Below are positions 35,481 through 46,762 of a DNA stretch of 64,000 nt, piece by piece. The notes beneath the pieces were generated by a model. That model was not told the origin of the DNA and did no database searches. It worked only from the letters and a program-made list of their open reading frames with translations. Made by a program: the position numbers and the translations under genes. Source of the DNA: Euptelea pleiosperma (lineage: Eukaryota > Streptophyta > Magnoliopsida > Ranunculales > Eupteleaceae); contig CM068546.1 of the NCBI GenBank assembly GCA_035048495.1, forward strand, positions 33,498,674 through 33,562,673, given 5' to 3'. How positions within the stretch are numbered: the stretch's first letter is position 1; every line of letters starts with the position of its first letter.

Positions 35481-36243
35481 AAAATCCTATCCATACACCT
35501 TACCCAAACGTGCCTTTTATAGCTTTTTATTTCTAAAATGGCTTTTCTCTTACCTAAACATCTCATTCTCCCAAAAACGTTTCTTACCTTTTCGGTAACA
35601 TCTCTCCCTTGCCCAAAGACATTTCAAGTTTCAATGCGTCTTTCAATCTCCCAAAACTAATAATGCGTATTATATAGAGTCATCCAGAGGCGAAAGGAGA
35701 AGCATGCAAAGAAGATAAAAGGCTCATGTATGGGCTATCGAAAGGCTTGAGAAATGTCATTAATAGCAGACTTGCACAACAAGTGAGTTGTCAGAGAGAT
35801 TGGAGCTCTCTGTCAAATCTTTTTTCTGTCAAATGTTTTGTTGATCGCATACCAGAGCCGTAAAGAAAAATATTTTTTTCAAGTTTTTGAATCAGACCGA
35901 TTTCGAAAGAGAGACATTGTGGAAGCGCAGTGTTGTCTCGTTGGTCTGTTGGTAAGTGCAATTTGTGTGAGTAAGATGGTTTAGCGAGGGGTGCATTGTG
36001 GATCTGCAATTCTTTTCAGATGATGGTAATATACATTGAGTAATTTTTGCTATATTTGATGTAGATGTGTTGTACATTATATTTACATACTAGCCTAACA
36101 TGCATAGATACAGTTCCATGAATTCCAAACTCTTCTTTATGTCTTGGAACACAAACGTGATCAGCCATACTACGTCTATCTTGTTTATGTGCATTCTCAT
36201 CTTTCTCAGAATTTGGTGGATTTGGTTTGAATATGCAATCCAG

Positions 36244-36463
36244 ATTCCATGAAATATCACAGTTTGATCACAACAAAAGAAGTTGTCGGGAGCGGTTGGC
36301 TGGCCATAGTGAACGTCGGAGGAAGACCCATCTAGACCTACTGGCAGAGGATGTAGGACAGAGACCACTCTCAGACATGAAAGATAGGTTATTGAGGTCC
36401 ATAGGTCACCGCGAAAGCACACAAATGACACTTAGAAGGAACCCCAGTTGTAGGCATTTTTAG
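36244..36463 (+). pseudogene. SBP-box (SPL) gene fragment, second exon of the DNA-binding domain
   Basis: The frame opens at an acceptor CAATCCAG|A at 36243/36244. With the preceding AG the first codon is Arg, the position at which the SBP-box intron normally splits the domain. It reads [17 protein letters not shown], then [16 protein letters not shown] and KRSC supply the His and Cys of the second zinc site, and KR...RRRK is the bipartite nuclear signal overlapping it. It continues about 43 residues to a stop after PSCRHF. SBP factors bind GTAC-core promoters. The first SBP exon (first zinc finger and CQQCS) was not found upstream, where the sequence looks intronic, so this is a single-exon fragment. 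It lies between inverted arms of a Tourist-like repeat (35275-35480 and 37105-37518). Confidence 0.8.
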
Positions 36464-37104
36464 ATAAGGTGAATCAACATTGGCCGCCTATCATGTTACT
36501 TATACATAGATTCCTTGTATACCATCTGATCCGGGTTGATTTCTCTGACCCACATTGTATGGTTAAGCATACTGTCGAGGTTAGAATAGGTGTAAGATGC
36601 AAGAACATTTGATGATTTTTCTTGTTGATGATCAATTTAAAGAATCCAGTGCTGCCATATTAACAATTCTATTTGTCATTTGGTGTTCTCGAGTCTTGGG
36701 TTTTTTTTATATATATTTTATCATTTTCCTCTCTTAAGCTCCTCCTATAGAATCAAATCTATAATAGGATGCAAGGAAATCAACTCTTTGAGCCACGAAA
36801 GCCTTTCAAGATGAGCTTTCTTTAAGCATCTGCATCCCATTAAGATGATTATTCTATCAAAATAAGAAAAAAAAATATTTAGGCCATGAATGGCGACCAC
36901 AGATGTGTTTTCTAGAAAAGGGTTTGCAAGCCAAAAAAATTTGATCCAGAAAACTTTAATGAACATTTATAGGCAAGAATCTTTTCTGGAAACTTGACTT
37001 AAGGCAATTATACTGGGCCTAAGATGACCAAATTCCAGTTGCTGATAGAAGGGTCCATCTTAAAATTCAGCTTCAAGGTAAGGCTACGAGTTTATTCATA
37101 TTTA

Positions 37105-37518
37105 GGGGATGTTTGAAAAGTCTTTTTTTCCACAAAAAGACTATTTCCAAAATAATAATCGTTTAGATGACCATTTTTTAAAAAGCATTTATTCCATAAA
37201 ATATATTTTTTAAGCAAAAAGTCTTTTTACAAAAAATAGCTGAAAGCTGATTTTCAAGAAGAAGAAAAAGACTCTAAAATTTTGCTAGCTCAATGAACAT
37301 AATAAACAAATTAAGAAACTGTTTTTGGTAGAAGTCCCTTTCCAAAAAAATAAAGACATTATATTGGTGGGGCCAACTAAAAGAAGTTAAAAGACATTTT
37401 ACATTAATGATGATCCAAACGACATTGTTAAGAAAAACACATTTTCAAAAATATATTTACAGAAAAGTCATTTTTTTAAAATAAATCTTTTTTGAAAAAT
37501 AGCGATCCAAACACCCCC
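37105..37518. mobile_element. Tourist/Harbinger-like MITE
   Basis: 414 bp. Ends GGGGATGTTTG and CCAAACACCCCC are bordered by the 3-bp TTA duplication (37102-37104 and 37519-37521) typical of PIF/Harbinger elements. The interior has AAAAAGACTATTTCC-type words on both arms; non-coding. Confidence 0.85.
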
Positions 37519-37529
37519 TTAGAGTTGGA

Positions 37530-38985
37530 AAAGTATTGGAACTATGCTACAATTGTATTGTCCCCGTGGCCAACCATTTTGATAGGCCATCGCCTCTTGT
37601 ACAATGCCAACTCATCCAATGGATGAAGTTATCGAATCTGTAGCTGTAGAGCAGGACAAGTGTGATTAATGGTTATGCCCCCATCCATGATGGCATGCAA
37701 CACACCTATCGATTATTTTCTTAGCTGTCCAATTTTATTGAGACTGATCAATGTGGTATCCAGTAGGCCCAATTGTATGGATATGGAAGTTAAGGGCTTC
37801 ATGCGGGGGCTCTTTGTAATTTGACCTTGCAAATTTCAAACCTTCAAAATGGATGAGATGGACGGCTACCACACCACCTACAATATAGATGAGGGAGGTG
37901 AACCTCAAGATTACTACAGTAAGATGGAAGCATTACAATAGAATACATTCCGCTTACCTAAGGGTGGACAATTCAATAAACTTCATACAAGAATAGGAAA
38001 ACAGCAAACTCAATTAAATTACCTTTTAAAGGCTTTTATTTCAGCCCTCCCCATGGCTCTTAATTTTAGGCGTACTCACCTCAAATTATTCTGAAAAATA
38101 TCACGTTTTCTGATTTGGCTGCAATTGAAAAACCAATCCTAAGTACTTTGAGAAAAACCTAGGTACGAAAGTTAGAAAGGAGCAACATGTCAAGCCAAGT
38201 TAAAGAATAATAAGATGTGGTATTTCACAAATCCTCCTCATTTAAGACATTCCATAATTTTCCCACCCATTTTAAGAGCAAGAACTCCGAATTGGGTGTA
38301 GCCCCAAAGCCAGACTTCTGATACAAATTATTTGAAAAATCAAAATATTTTAATGATGGTTTTAAAAACGGCCCCTAAATAGGCTCCTTGCACCCATTAT
38401 AAATTGAGACACAGGCTTGGGGCCTAAAATTGCTTTCTCTTAATTGTAATTGTACACGTTCAATCTTTGGTAATCATTACTAGCTTAATCTCAATTCTTT
38501 GATGTTCAAGGATATTAAGTGTTGATGTACTTTCCTTTGACTTACTCTCAGCCCTCTTATAAAATTCATTAATGTACATATCCTCAATCCAATTCTAACT
38601 ATCCACATACAACGCACGTGTGCACCTACTAGTATTTTTAAATTTCTCTAAATAACATATTTTTTAAAAATGATATAATAAATACAAACCAGTTAGACCA
38701 TATCGAACCATGGTCCGACCACGATTTTCATCAAAATTTCGGATCAATCACCGGTTCGGTTTTTAAAACATTCATTCATGTTCGACTTAATTTCCTTGAT
38801 TTGAGGCCATCCATCTGAAAGAATCCTGGAAAGCTAAAAAGTATACAAGAGATGTAACAAGTAACAACACTATACTATAAATTTTTTAAAAAAAAGTGTA
38901 GCCTTTTATTAACAAAAGAAGAGATTACATGCTAAAGGTAAGCAACAGCTACTAGCTACGTACTTAAAACTACCAAGGACGACCC
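37530..38985. other. intergenic, no gene recognised
   Basis: No coding similarity was seen. Near 38340-38400 there is a scrap TTTTAAAAACGGCCCC of the AACGG family, and near 38700-38770 a TCGAACCATGGTCCGACC/CACCGGTTCGG low-copy repeat similar to sequence near 34450-34600. Confidence 0.45.
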
Positions 38986-38989
38986 TACA

Positions 38990-39001
38990 TGGTATCAGAG
39001 C
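38990..39001 (+). other. copia-type primer-binding-site-like motif beside GRX copy 2
   Basis: TGGTATCAGAGC, the complement of the initiator tRNA-Met 3' end used as primer site by many plant copia and TRIM elements. It is preceded by CTACA, as an LTR end would be. It lies 14 nt beyond the end of the glutaredoxin stop codon, on the opposite strand. No internal retroelement domain follows; the glutaredoxin does. Confidence 0.55.
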
Positions 39002-39014
39002 TAGTTTAATGTTA

Positions 39015-39326
39015 CTACAGCCAAATGGCTCCTGCATTTTTGAGCATCGGGATCAGAGAACCATTGAGATGAAGGGACATGATTGTACTGGTGGAGTTCA
39101 CCATTTGATCACCCCCTATGAACACAGCTGGTACAGAAGGGTTACACCCCAATCTCTGGAGCGCCTTCTCCATTTCCCATCCGCATGAGTCCTCGTCGAG
39201 CTCATGAACTGCAGGGCTCACCCCAAGGTTGTAGAAGAGACTCTTGATAGCATGGCACATGCTACAAGAACTCTTACTGAAGATCACCACCGCCTTTTGC
39301 GACGCCAAATTCATCACCCTATCCAT
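39015..39326 (-). CDS. CC-type (ROXY-like) glutaredoxin, GRX copy 2, with CSMC active site
   Basis: Single exon, 103 residues, no disruption. The active-site position 21-24 reads CSMC, while the class-defining sequence is CC-x-[CS]. The second codon is AGC instead of TGC, a single-base change. The first and fourth cysteines remain, so a dithiol C-x-x-C reaction is still possible. The rest is canonical: AVVIFSKSS before the site, VPAVFIGGDQMV with the cis-proline, and C-terminus AGAIWL close to the ALWL tail used for TGA/TOPLESS partnership. The region corresponding to the protein middle (HELDEDSCGWEME) differs from the P-x-GRDME of copies 1, 3 and 4. Substrates are unknown; role inferred from the family only. 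Confidence 0.92.
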   Translation of the reverse strand: MDRVMNLASQKAVVIFSKSSCSMCHAIKSLFYNLGVSPAVHELDEDSCGWEMEKALQRLGCNPSVPAVFIGGDQMVNSTSTIMSLHLNGSLIPMLKNAGAIWL

Positions 39327-39454
39327 CGCGGCAGAAGAAGTAATTAATGCAGATGTCTAAGGAAATTCGATCGTCGGTATTTATGAAATTTGCCGGAAAT
39401 ACGAGAGAAAAAGTGAGCAAATGTGAGCTATGAACTTGAGAACCCACAGCCAGT

Positions 39455-39464
39455 TATTTATATA
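39455..39464 (-). promoter_or_regulatory. TATA box, GRX copy 2
   Basis: TATATAAATA on the minus strand, 129 bp upstream of the start codon, giving a leader of about 100 nt. Confidence 0.75.
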
Positions 39465-40149
39465 CAGGCCGATGAGGGTGGTGGACTGCATTTTTTAAAC
39501 AAGAAAAATTGAAAAAGAGAATGTTCTAGTAGATATTTCGGTGGATGCTCAATTAAAGATTTGCACCTTATCATTTGCTTGATAGCGATCCTTGTGTTTC
39601 ACTAAAGAGAGAGAATCACAAGTTGTGCATTCTGGATATTTCGAAAATCTAAGGTACGGATACAAGACGACAGAACGGCTGACCTTATTTTTAGCCGAAT
39701 GGGTATTTCTGTATCTGTGAGTCATGTGGCCATTTTTATAAATTCTGTGTTTCTGGTTTTGAGCTTAGGAGCATCTGGTGAGGTGGAGAAAAGGGGTTTG
39801 AGTTTATCCAGTACAGAGATCGCTTTCTTATTCAGTACAGTGACCCATGTCAAGATTCCTGTCACATTCAGCAAATTCCTATGGAATATAAACTTTAAAT
39901 TCATGAAGGAAGTACTAAAATGAAAATCCATTTTTCATGCATTTGTTAGAGATAAGTTATGCATTGTAATGGCGTGCATGAGATACACCATATCACAATC
40001 GGTGTATCTGATCATCACATATCCTCCCAGTTGTCATGATCATCGATCAAGGTAGTAGGATTATTATCCGTTAAGATAAGTTATTAGATTTGATTGGGAT
40101 TTATATATGATTCTGATAGATTAGAATTTAGTTTATTTTATTTTATTGG

Positions 40150-41260
40150 GCTCTTATAATGCTCTTAGGGGTGTGGATGTGGCCTGTGGCTTGGCCCGAT
40201 TTTTAGGGCTTGGGTCAGCCGACCCGAAGAAGCCGGATCGAAGGTTTGGGCCTGAAGCTTGAGCCCGTGGCCCGCCCGATGAGCAAGGCCCGGATGTAGT
40301 CGTTAGGGTCCGTCCAACGGCCCAGTCCAAACCACCTACAATCATCTCCAAACCACCAACAATCATCTCTATCACAGTCGGCAACACCATCTGCCTTGTA
40401 TCACTTTGGATTCCACCATCATCAGGTGCTCAAAGGGTTTATGCAACCCATCACAATCCGACTATGCACCATTGTGTTTCCTCTCTTTTCTTCTCAACAG
40501 CAGCCACCTTCAATGCTCATTTCCCCCAGACCTCCACAGACCATTGATGTCTTCGTTTCGTCGCTACCACAGATCCTATTTGTCCCCAACATCATCCACA
40601 TTAAACCACCACCATGCATGCGCCATCGCCAATCGTTCAACTGCAACATTGGCTACCAACAACTATGAGGCTATGAGCACTACCATTTCCAACTGTCTCC
40701 CTACTGCTGCATCTTTTCTTTCCGGCCATCTATCCTCTAGTCATCATTGTCCATCACTGGACATTTTCTTTTCTTTTGATTATCATTGTCGTCGTTGGTG
40801 TGGCATCGCCGAAATCATCCTATTGCCATTGTTGCCCTCCATTTCTCCTCGACACGCATCCACCATATAGACCTTGTTGCCACTGTTCCTGCTGCTCTGC
40901 AACTCGTCATCGTCTATTGGAGTTCGTCCGCCACTATCTACCATTGTCGTTTGTGATCCGTCGCCATCACTGCCATGAGTTGCCATATTCTCATTTATTT
41001 CCTTACATATCTCTCTCTCTCTCGTTTTGGAAGAAGAGTAGAAAAATAACCACATTTTTTTTTTAGCTTTCCCTGTGGCCCAATAGAGGCTCAAGCCCAT
41101 TAGGCAATAGGCCCAAATCGCCTCCCATCTTTCTTGGCCCAATAAAAGCCAATAACCACTTTTCATTGCCTCATTGCCTAAAGAGGCGTATATTCTTTCT
41201 GTCGGCCAAAATAGGCCCACCTTCTCTTTTCAGTCCAAAAGAGGCCAGGAGCAACCCACA
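40150..41260. other. CAT/CCA-rich low-complexity region with overlapping open frames
   Basis: Opens with a GGCCCG-rich repeat (40170-40330). A 154-codon frame (40406-40870, plus) and a 145-codon frame (40783-41220, minus) are open, but both are Ser/His/Pro-rich or compositionally biased and match no family I know. The tail (41070-41230) has GCCCAATAGAGGC/GGCCCAATAAAAGCC words. Probably non-coding repeat. Confidence 0.4.
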
Positions 41261-42224
41261 CACTTCATTCCTTAAGACGACTATTAAGCCCAACCCACAT
41301 CAATCGAATTTTGTGGATCCCACAAGGTTAAGTGGACCTCACCAGAAATGACCCGGAGAAAAACCTTGAAAAATCAACTTTCTTGGAGTTTGACAAAACT
41401 TTACACGTGTTCTAAACATTAGCATACGATCAACATAGATGAAGAAAATGGGTAAAAATAAGTCCTACAAATTTAAAATAGACTAAAATACCTTTAAGGG
41501 TTTTTAGGGTTTTACACCTACCCAAGTTCCAAGCCTCGGACACAAAAAATCTAGGCTCTGGGCCTTGGACACGAGAGGCTTATCCAAGGTCTAAACAGCC
41601 CAAAATATGGTCCAAGCCTCAGATAAACCCTGAGGTTGAAACCTAGGATCGGCCCTAACTGAGGTCCAGATTTTCAAATAGAACCAATATGAGGCACCAT
41701 CGTATTTATGGTCGCAATTTGAGAACTTGGCTCTTCTCAAGTCAACTCGTTTTGAGCTAACATATGAAGAAGAATCAGATATTATTTTGTAAAAAGTAGA
41801 AAAGCAAAGATTTTTACTAGGAATTCCGAATGCATCTGATCCCTTTATATGTTCCATGATAGCATCAAGAGTAGTGAACGGTGATAGCCTCACCAGCCTT
41901 GTACGAGGCTTCCTATCAATACCCACCTACCCTGTGACGCATGGCCGGATTGACATTTCTTATCTATAAATTTAGGGCACTATGTAAAAAAAAAATTTTG
42001 TAATCACCATCGTGGGAGGGCCCACGGATTAGCAGGTGAAACCTTTACGTACCCGGTCAAGGCGGTAAAGGGGATTTCTACTCCTAGCACACTGCTCAAA
42101 GGAGGAAATCTACCTGTGTGGGTTTGACCCCCCCATGACCTCTCGAAAGAGGAGGATACACACCAACCATTTGAGCTGCCATAATTTAAGAGTCTCATAA
42201 ATTACCCTGTACTCCCACGAGCTA

Positions 42225-42436
42225 AAGAAAAAGCCGAGTGTCACAAAACCGGCCCAACCGATTGAAAATATTCCTATGAAAAAGACTCCAATCCAACTGT
42301 TAGAAATCACTAATCGGTCTGATTTTTGGTTTGTAGGTACACATTGGGATGGGCTAAACATCCATACAGTCAATGGTCTCATATTGTAGTCCATCATCAA
42401 CGTTGACGACCGACGTCCATCGTCAAGGATTTACTC
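42225..42436. mobile_element. right half of a CCGTATGG-core element
   Basis: CCAATCCAACTGTTAGAAAT, CACTAATCGGTCTG, TTTTTGGTTTGTAGGTAC, GGGCTAAACATCC, ATACAGTCAATGG, then GGATTTACTC, the terminal motif. The left arm is replaced by unrelated sequence. Confidence 0.65.
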
Positions 42437-42839
42437 AAAAAAAATTGGCTCTCGAGTGCTGGAGAATAATTTAAAAAGTTGATGGGCTTTTAATTGCCCC
42501 TTTTTCAGGTAGGGATCATTCCTATCAATTAAAACTGTCACCAGCAGTTACTGATATTGTCGGTTAACTGTCGCTTGCCGCCTTACCCCCTTTCCTGGCT
42601 CCCCCACTAGTACAAAATTTTAGTATATATCTTATTCCATATGATATCGATTTCGATGTGCAGTGGGCATGAATTTTAGCATTGTGTGATTCTACTTGTT
42701 TGTACCGACCTAATTTCCTGTCACAGATCTCTTCGTTGAAATAGAGCATGCGATCGATGAGAGAATCCGATCACCACATGCATGTTCGCATGGACGAACA
42801 AGCATGTTTGCAAGACCAACGAGATAAATAACCCCAAGG

Positions 42840-43030
42840 GTAGAATGCTGATGGCATGACTCCGCTCTAGAAAGCGAGAGGTTCTGAGTTGAACTCTCCT
42901 TGGGGCCACCCCTTGGAAGAGTATCAATAAGTGGCTCAGTCCAAATCAAACTCTCCCAAAACACTTGACACGTGTGGAGGGGTGACTAACGTGTCCCGGG
43001 TGACTAGTCGGGTGTTCTAAGAGGCCCAGA
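42840..43030 (+). repeat. tRNA-related SINE-like repeat, longest copy
   Basis: GATGGCATGACTCCGCTCTA, GAAAGCGAGAGGTTCTGAGT, TGAACTCTCCTTGGGGCC, AATAAGTGGCTCAGTCC, CACTTGACACGTGTGG. GAGGTTCTGAGTTGAACTC is a weak B-box match. Two other copies are at 21480-21640 (minus) and 28925-29015. Confidence 0.45.
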
Positions 43031-44448
43031 TACCCTCGGTTACAAAAAAATAAAAAAAAAGATAAATCAGATGGTCATGGTGATCTGATCATGTGCATGT
43101 TTGCAACTTGCCGTATGTTGCTGAAAGGATTCATGGCTGTCAATCTGTCCTCATGTAAGTAGCTGTTTTCCATGGATTTTGTGATTGAGAAGGACGTAAA
43201 AATATATTCGATTGAGAGAGGAATGTCTAAAACTTGTTCCTTTTTCTTGATAAAAGTAGAATCGTTGGGCTTGCAATGGGCATCACAATTTTGAAAAGCT
43301 GAGGATTCTACTTTACACCTTTTTAGATATGGAGGAATGTAACATTCCGGAAAAAGGTGAAGTCCATAGAGCTGAATTAATTTGATTGTGTGGTCATGAT
43401 TAGACGCAAAAATCTTCTTATAGAAAATTTAATTTGGCCAATTTAAGCATGCTTTGGCATGGGATTAAACCAGCTTGCACTTACCATGCTAGTGGTAGGA
43501 TGTATCGCGTGCAACATCGAAGTCACGTTCATATATAACACTAATCGGCTAAGGAAATAGTTGATCCCATCAAAACCGACTAGGTTAGATGATCTACCCA
43601 ACGTTTAAAATCTTGTTTCGTTTCGTTGTTTCAGTAAGCTAGCCGAACGACACGTATCGATCGAATTGGAACGAGACAATGGAAGAAAAAAAAGTGATAT
43701 GTCTCGATAAGGTTAAACCATTTTCTTGTTATTTTTTTTTTTTTTACATTAATTTATAAGTGTTCTAAAAGTATATATATATACACAATGAAAATAAAGT
43801 TCTAAATCAATTTGAATACTTAAATTAAGTTGTTGGCACGAGACGATACATTGTACCTTATCAGAACGAGACGTGTTGACCAAAATAGAACAATGCGAAA
43901 CGAGATTTTCAACCATGCATCTCCCTTTTAGGTATTTCGATCTGTCTGAACAGACGGTACCAACCAAAAGATATCATTGAAAAAAAAAAAAATAAATAAA
44001 GGCAATAGAGCTTCGACTTTCTTGTTGCTTTCAATGACAACACATGTCAAAGTCAAATTTTTTTTTTTAAATCTATAATTATTAGTGAATGATGTGCTTT
44101 GTTTATTGTGTTGGTCCAATGTCTATCCAACCTAGCATTCGAACTGGTTGCTTTTATGAGGATTCATGGAGATTCTTGACCCCCATATTGGACAACAGTG
44201 TGATCTTGATTAAACAATGGTGATTCTTGGCCCCATGTGGACGATGTTGGACCATAGCTTTGCTCTCTCTTGCTAGAAATCTAATTAGCATTCCATCCAC
44301 TTGCCACCAAGGTTTAAAATGTATTGAACACAAGGAGATATAAACTAAACAAACTTCACTACTGAAAGAAGGGGAGAGTACAGCCATATTCTAAAGGACT
44401 ACATAAATATTGATTGCTAAACCAAGCTTATTCCCTTAACTTATTACA

Positions 44449-44460
44449 TGATATCAGAGC
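44449..44460 (+). other. copia-type primer-binding-site-like motif beside GRX copy 3
   Basis: TGATATCAGAGC, one mismatch from TGGTATCAGAGC, 22 bp downstream of the stop on the opposite strand. Preceded by TTACA, corresponding to CTAACA in copy B. Confidence 0.5.
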
Positions 44461-44481
44461 TAGCTAATGTACTCAGGATAA

Positions 44482-44781
44482 TTATGCCTGATATGGTATG
44501 AGCATTGGAATCAGAGAGCCGCCGAGGTGGAGCGACATGACCTCGTTGGTTGAACCTATCAGCTTAGCACCAATAAACACGGCTGGTACGGGAGTATTAC
44601 ACCCCATCCTTGCGAGCGCCCTCTCCATTTCCCTTCCTTGGGGGATTTGGTCAAGCTCGTGAACCGTAGGGTTCACCCCGAGTTCAAGAAATAGAATCTT
44701 CACTGCATAGCACATGCAACATGTACTATTACTGAAGATCACAACACCACTCTCCGAGGCCAATCTCGTAATCGCCTCCAT
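44482..44781 (-). CDS. CC-type glutaredoxin, GRX copy 3, tail lost
   Basis: Single exon, 99 residues from the ATG at 44781; upstream in-frame codons offer no ATG. The active site CCMC is at 21-24 after GVVIFSNST. VPAVFIGAKLIGSTNEV follows, with GA replacing the usual GG after the cis-proline strand. The C-terminus is LIPMLIPYQA, so the A-[IL]-W-[LV] tail of copies 1 and 2 is replaced. Without it, recruitment of TOPLESS and full interaction with TGA factors is expected to be impaired (inference from ROXY studies). It differs from copy 4 at only two aligned residues (NTP against NTR, LI against LK) plus the last residue, so the pair is recent. It lies in segmental-duplication copy A and shares leader and promoter with copy 4. 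Confidence 0.9.
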   Translation of the reverse strand: MEAITRLASESGVVIFSNSTCCMCYAVKILFLELGVNPTVHELDQIPQGREMERALARMGCNTPVPAVFIGAKLIGSTNEVMSLHLGGSLIPMLIPYQA

Positions 44782-45076
44782 TTTCGACGATTCAAACAAA
44801 AGAAGTCTTTCTCTTTAACGTGTATTACTTTGAGTATTGTGGTTTATCGGAGTCGGCGAAAAAAAAGAAGTATTAGGAAGAGCTCTAAAATGGAAAAAAC
44901 TGGTGGGTCATCTTCAAGTTCAAATAAAATATCAAAACCGATCGGATCGAGTTCGATCGGATGGTTGTGAAGTTCTGAAATTGGACCAAAAATATGAGAA
45001 AAAAAGAAAGTGAGCAAGGGAGAGAACTGAGTTTGAAGGTTCTGGGGTGTGATGAACTTGAGTCTGGAGGAGAACT

Positions 45077-45084
45077 TATTTATA
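45077..45084 (-). promoter_or_regulatory. TATA box, GRX copy 3
   Basis: TATAAATA on the minus strand, about 300 bp before the start codon, in a segment conserved with copy B. Confidence 0.7.
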
Positions 45085-45788
45085 GAGACTGATGAGGGAA
45101 GGTTGCTTTGTTTTGAGCAAGAACAGTATAAGCACTGAATGTGCTTAAGATGGCTGTCAAGAATACTCCTACTTTTCCATGATTGGACTTTATGTTGCAC
45201 TAGACTTGGAACAAGTTGCAGTTGCAGATATACCTTTTGACCGTCTAGACTTCCAAACTGACAAATCTTTGGGTCCCACGAATATCATGTTCATCGTCAA
45301 TAATTGACCCGAACGAATGACCGTAACCATTCGATGTATAGACTATTTTCTTGATCAATCAGTCGATGGTCAAAAAGATGGCTATAGATTGGGAAATTAC
45401 AGTCAGGGAATCGAATGCTATATGTCGACTTTTACAGGTCGATTTACATCCTCCCTACAGCCCAGACCGCTTGATAGTCTCCGTGAATCGTGTGGCCTGA
45501 GCTTGAGGAATATCCAATGGTCTGGACCTAGGGAGGATGTCCTCAGAATGACAGCAACACTGTTCTATTGCCTTTTTTTTTTTTTTTTTATTAATGGATA
45601 CCCTCCTGGGGGAATACAACAAAGGCAGAGAATTCTACACTTTTGACTGTCCTCGTACCCTCCAAGCCATTTAAAATCTGGTAATTTTCCAATCCACATA
45701 GGCGAGAATTCATTCCACCTGAAAATATGCCTTTATTTCTATTTTCTTGGAAAATTTTTCCATGCAATCAAACACGCCATTAATAAGA

Positions 45789-46044
45789 GGGAGCGCATAT
45801 TCACACACCCCATTTCCTGTCGGGGAGGACTCCTGGTCGGGGCACACCCCAGAAAGTTCGACTTCTCTCTAGAACACAGCTCTCTAAAACCCTTTGAAAT
45901 TCTTCAAAATGCATCCCGGCCACTTTCTGAAACCCTCATAAATTCTTCTAAATGCATCTCAATCTTGGAAAAAAATCTCTATTTGGGGTGTGCCCTTACC
46001 AAGAGTCTACCTTGACAAGAAATGCGGTGTGCAAATGTGTCCCC
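45789..46044. mobile_element. MULE-like fold-back MITE, GGGAGC/CACACCCC family
   Basis: 256 bp. The left arm GGGAGCGCATATTCACACAC and CCCATTTC then GACTCCTGGTCGGGGCACAC is mirrored by GGGGTGTGCCCTTACC and AAATGCGGTGTGCAAATGTG. The flanks TAATAAGA and TAATAAAA are a near-perfect target duplication. Absent from duplication copy B, so it inserted after the duplication or was lost from B. Confidence 0.82.
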
Positions 46045-46380
46045 TAATAAAATATTTTTCCACCATTTTAATCTAAAAGTACGAAAATTTTATTATTTTC
46101 TCATTGAAAAACTAAGAAATGCAAATCTAGAATTTTTTAGATGATATTTCTCCTCTTTCAAGTGTCCTTAGAAATGTTTTTGAGTCTACTATGAAACCCG
46201 ATGCGCACAATATGTAGTAATGCTTCACGCTATATACAAGTCTTTTTTTTTTTACATGTATCTACTAAATACACACGTGTAAGAGTTTTTCTACCTGCTT
46301 TATAAACTCTACATTTTATTTTCTTTTTCAATGTGGGACTAAACTTTACACACTCACAAATCAAAAAGAGCATATCAAAT

Positions 46381-46762
46381 TGAGTCCGTTTAGAGCTACA
46401 TCCATTTCTTACATCCACTTCTTACACCTGAGGTTGGGCCCCACATAGAGATCATGTTGGACAATCCAACTATACATTGAACAGTCTCTGCCATGATGAT
46501 AATCATTGCCAAAAATCAGTTCACTTCAAAATTGCTAACCATATAAAAAATTGACCGAAAATAATGGTTTAATTGGATGGTTTGGATTTTTTAAATTGAA
46601 GTCATATTTTTATGAAGTTAGGAATGTTGAAATATCCTGATTTTTTGTGAGGAGGGTAACCATAGTAAGAAAAATTTACTGTGCGGTTGGATTGTCCAAC
46701 ATGATCTCCATGTGAGCCCCAACCTTGGGTGTAAGATATGGGTGTAGCTCTAGACGGACTCA
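46381..46762. mobile_element. fold-back element, GGATTGTCCAAC family
   Basis: About 382 bp. The left arm TGAGTCCGTTTAGAGCTACA, GGTTGGGCCCCACATAGAGA and TCATGTTGGACAATCCAAC is mirrored by GTTGGATTGTCCAACATGAT, GTGTAGCTCTAGACGGACTCA. The flanks share ATCAAAT but out of register, so the target duplication is unresolved. Absent from copy B. Confidence 0.8.

Noticed and set aside
36090..36431. 113-codon minus-strand ORF
   Set aside because: Antisense to the SBP-box exon, which is in the meaningful frame.
40406..41220. Open frames of 154 and 145 codons on opposite strands
   Set aside because: Composition is Ser/His/Pro-rich from CAT/CCA-rich DNA, they overlap antisense, and no family is recognisable. 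Kept only as a low-complexity region.
42840..43030. A tRNA gene
   Set aside because: The B-box-like word is imperfect, no A box at the right distance and no cloverleaf could be folded by eye. Treated as a SINE-like repeat.
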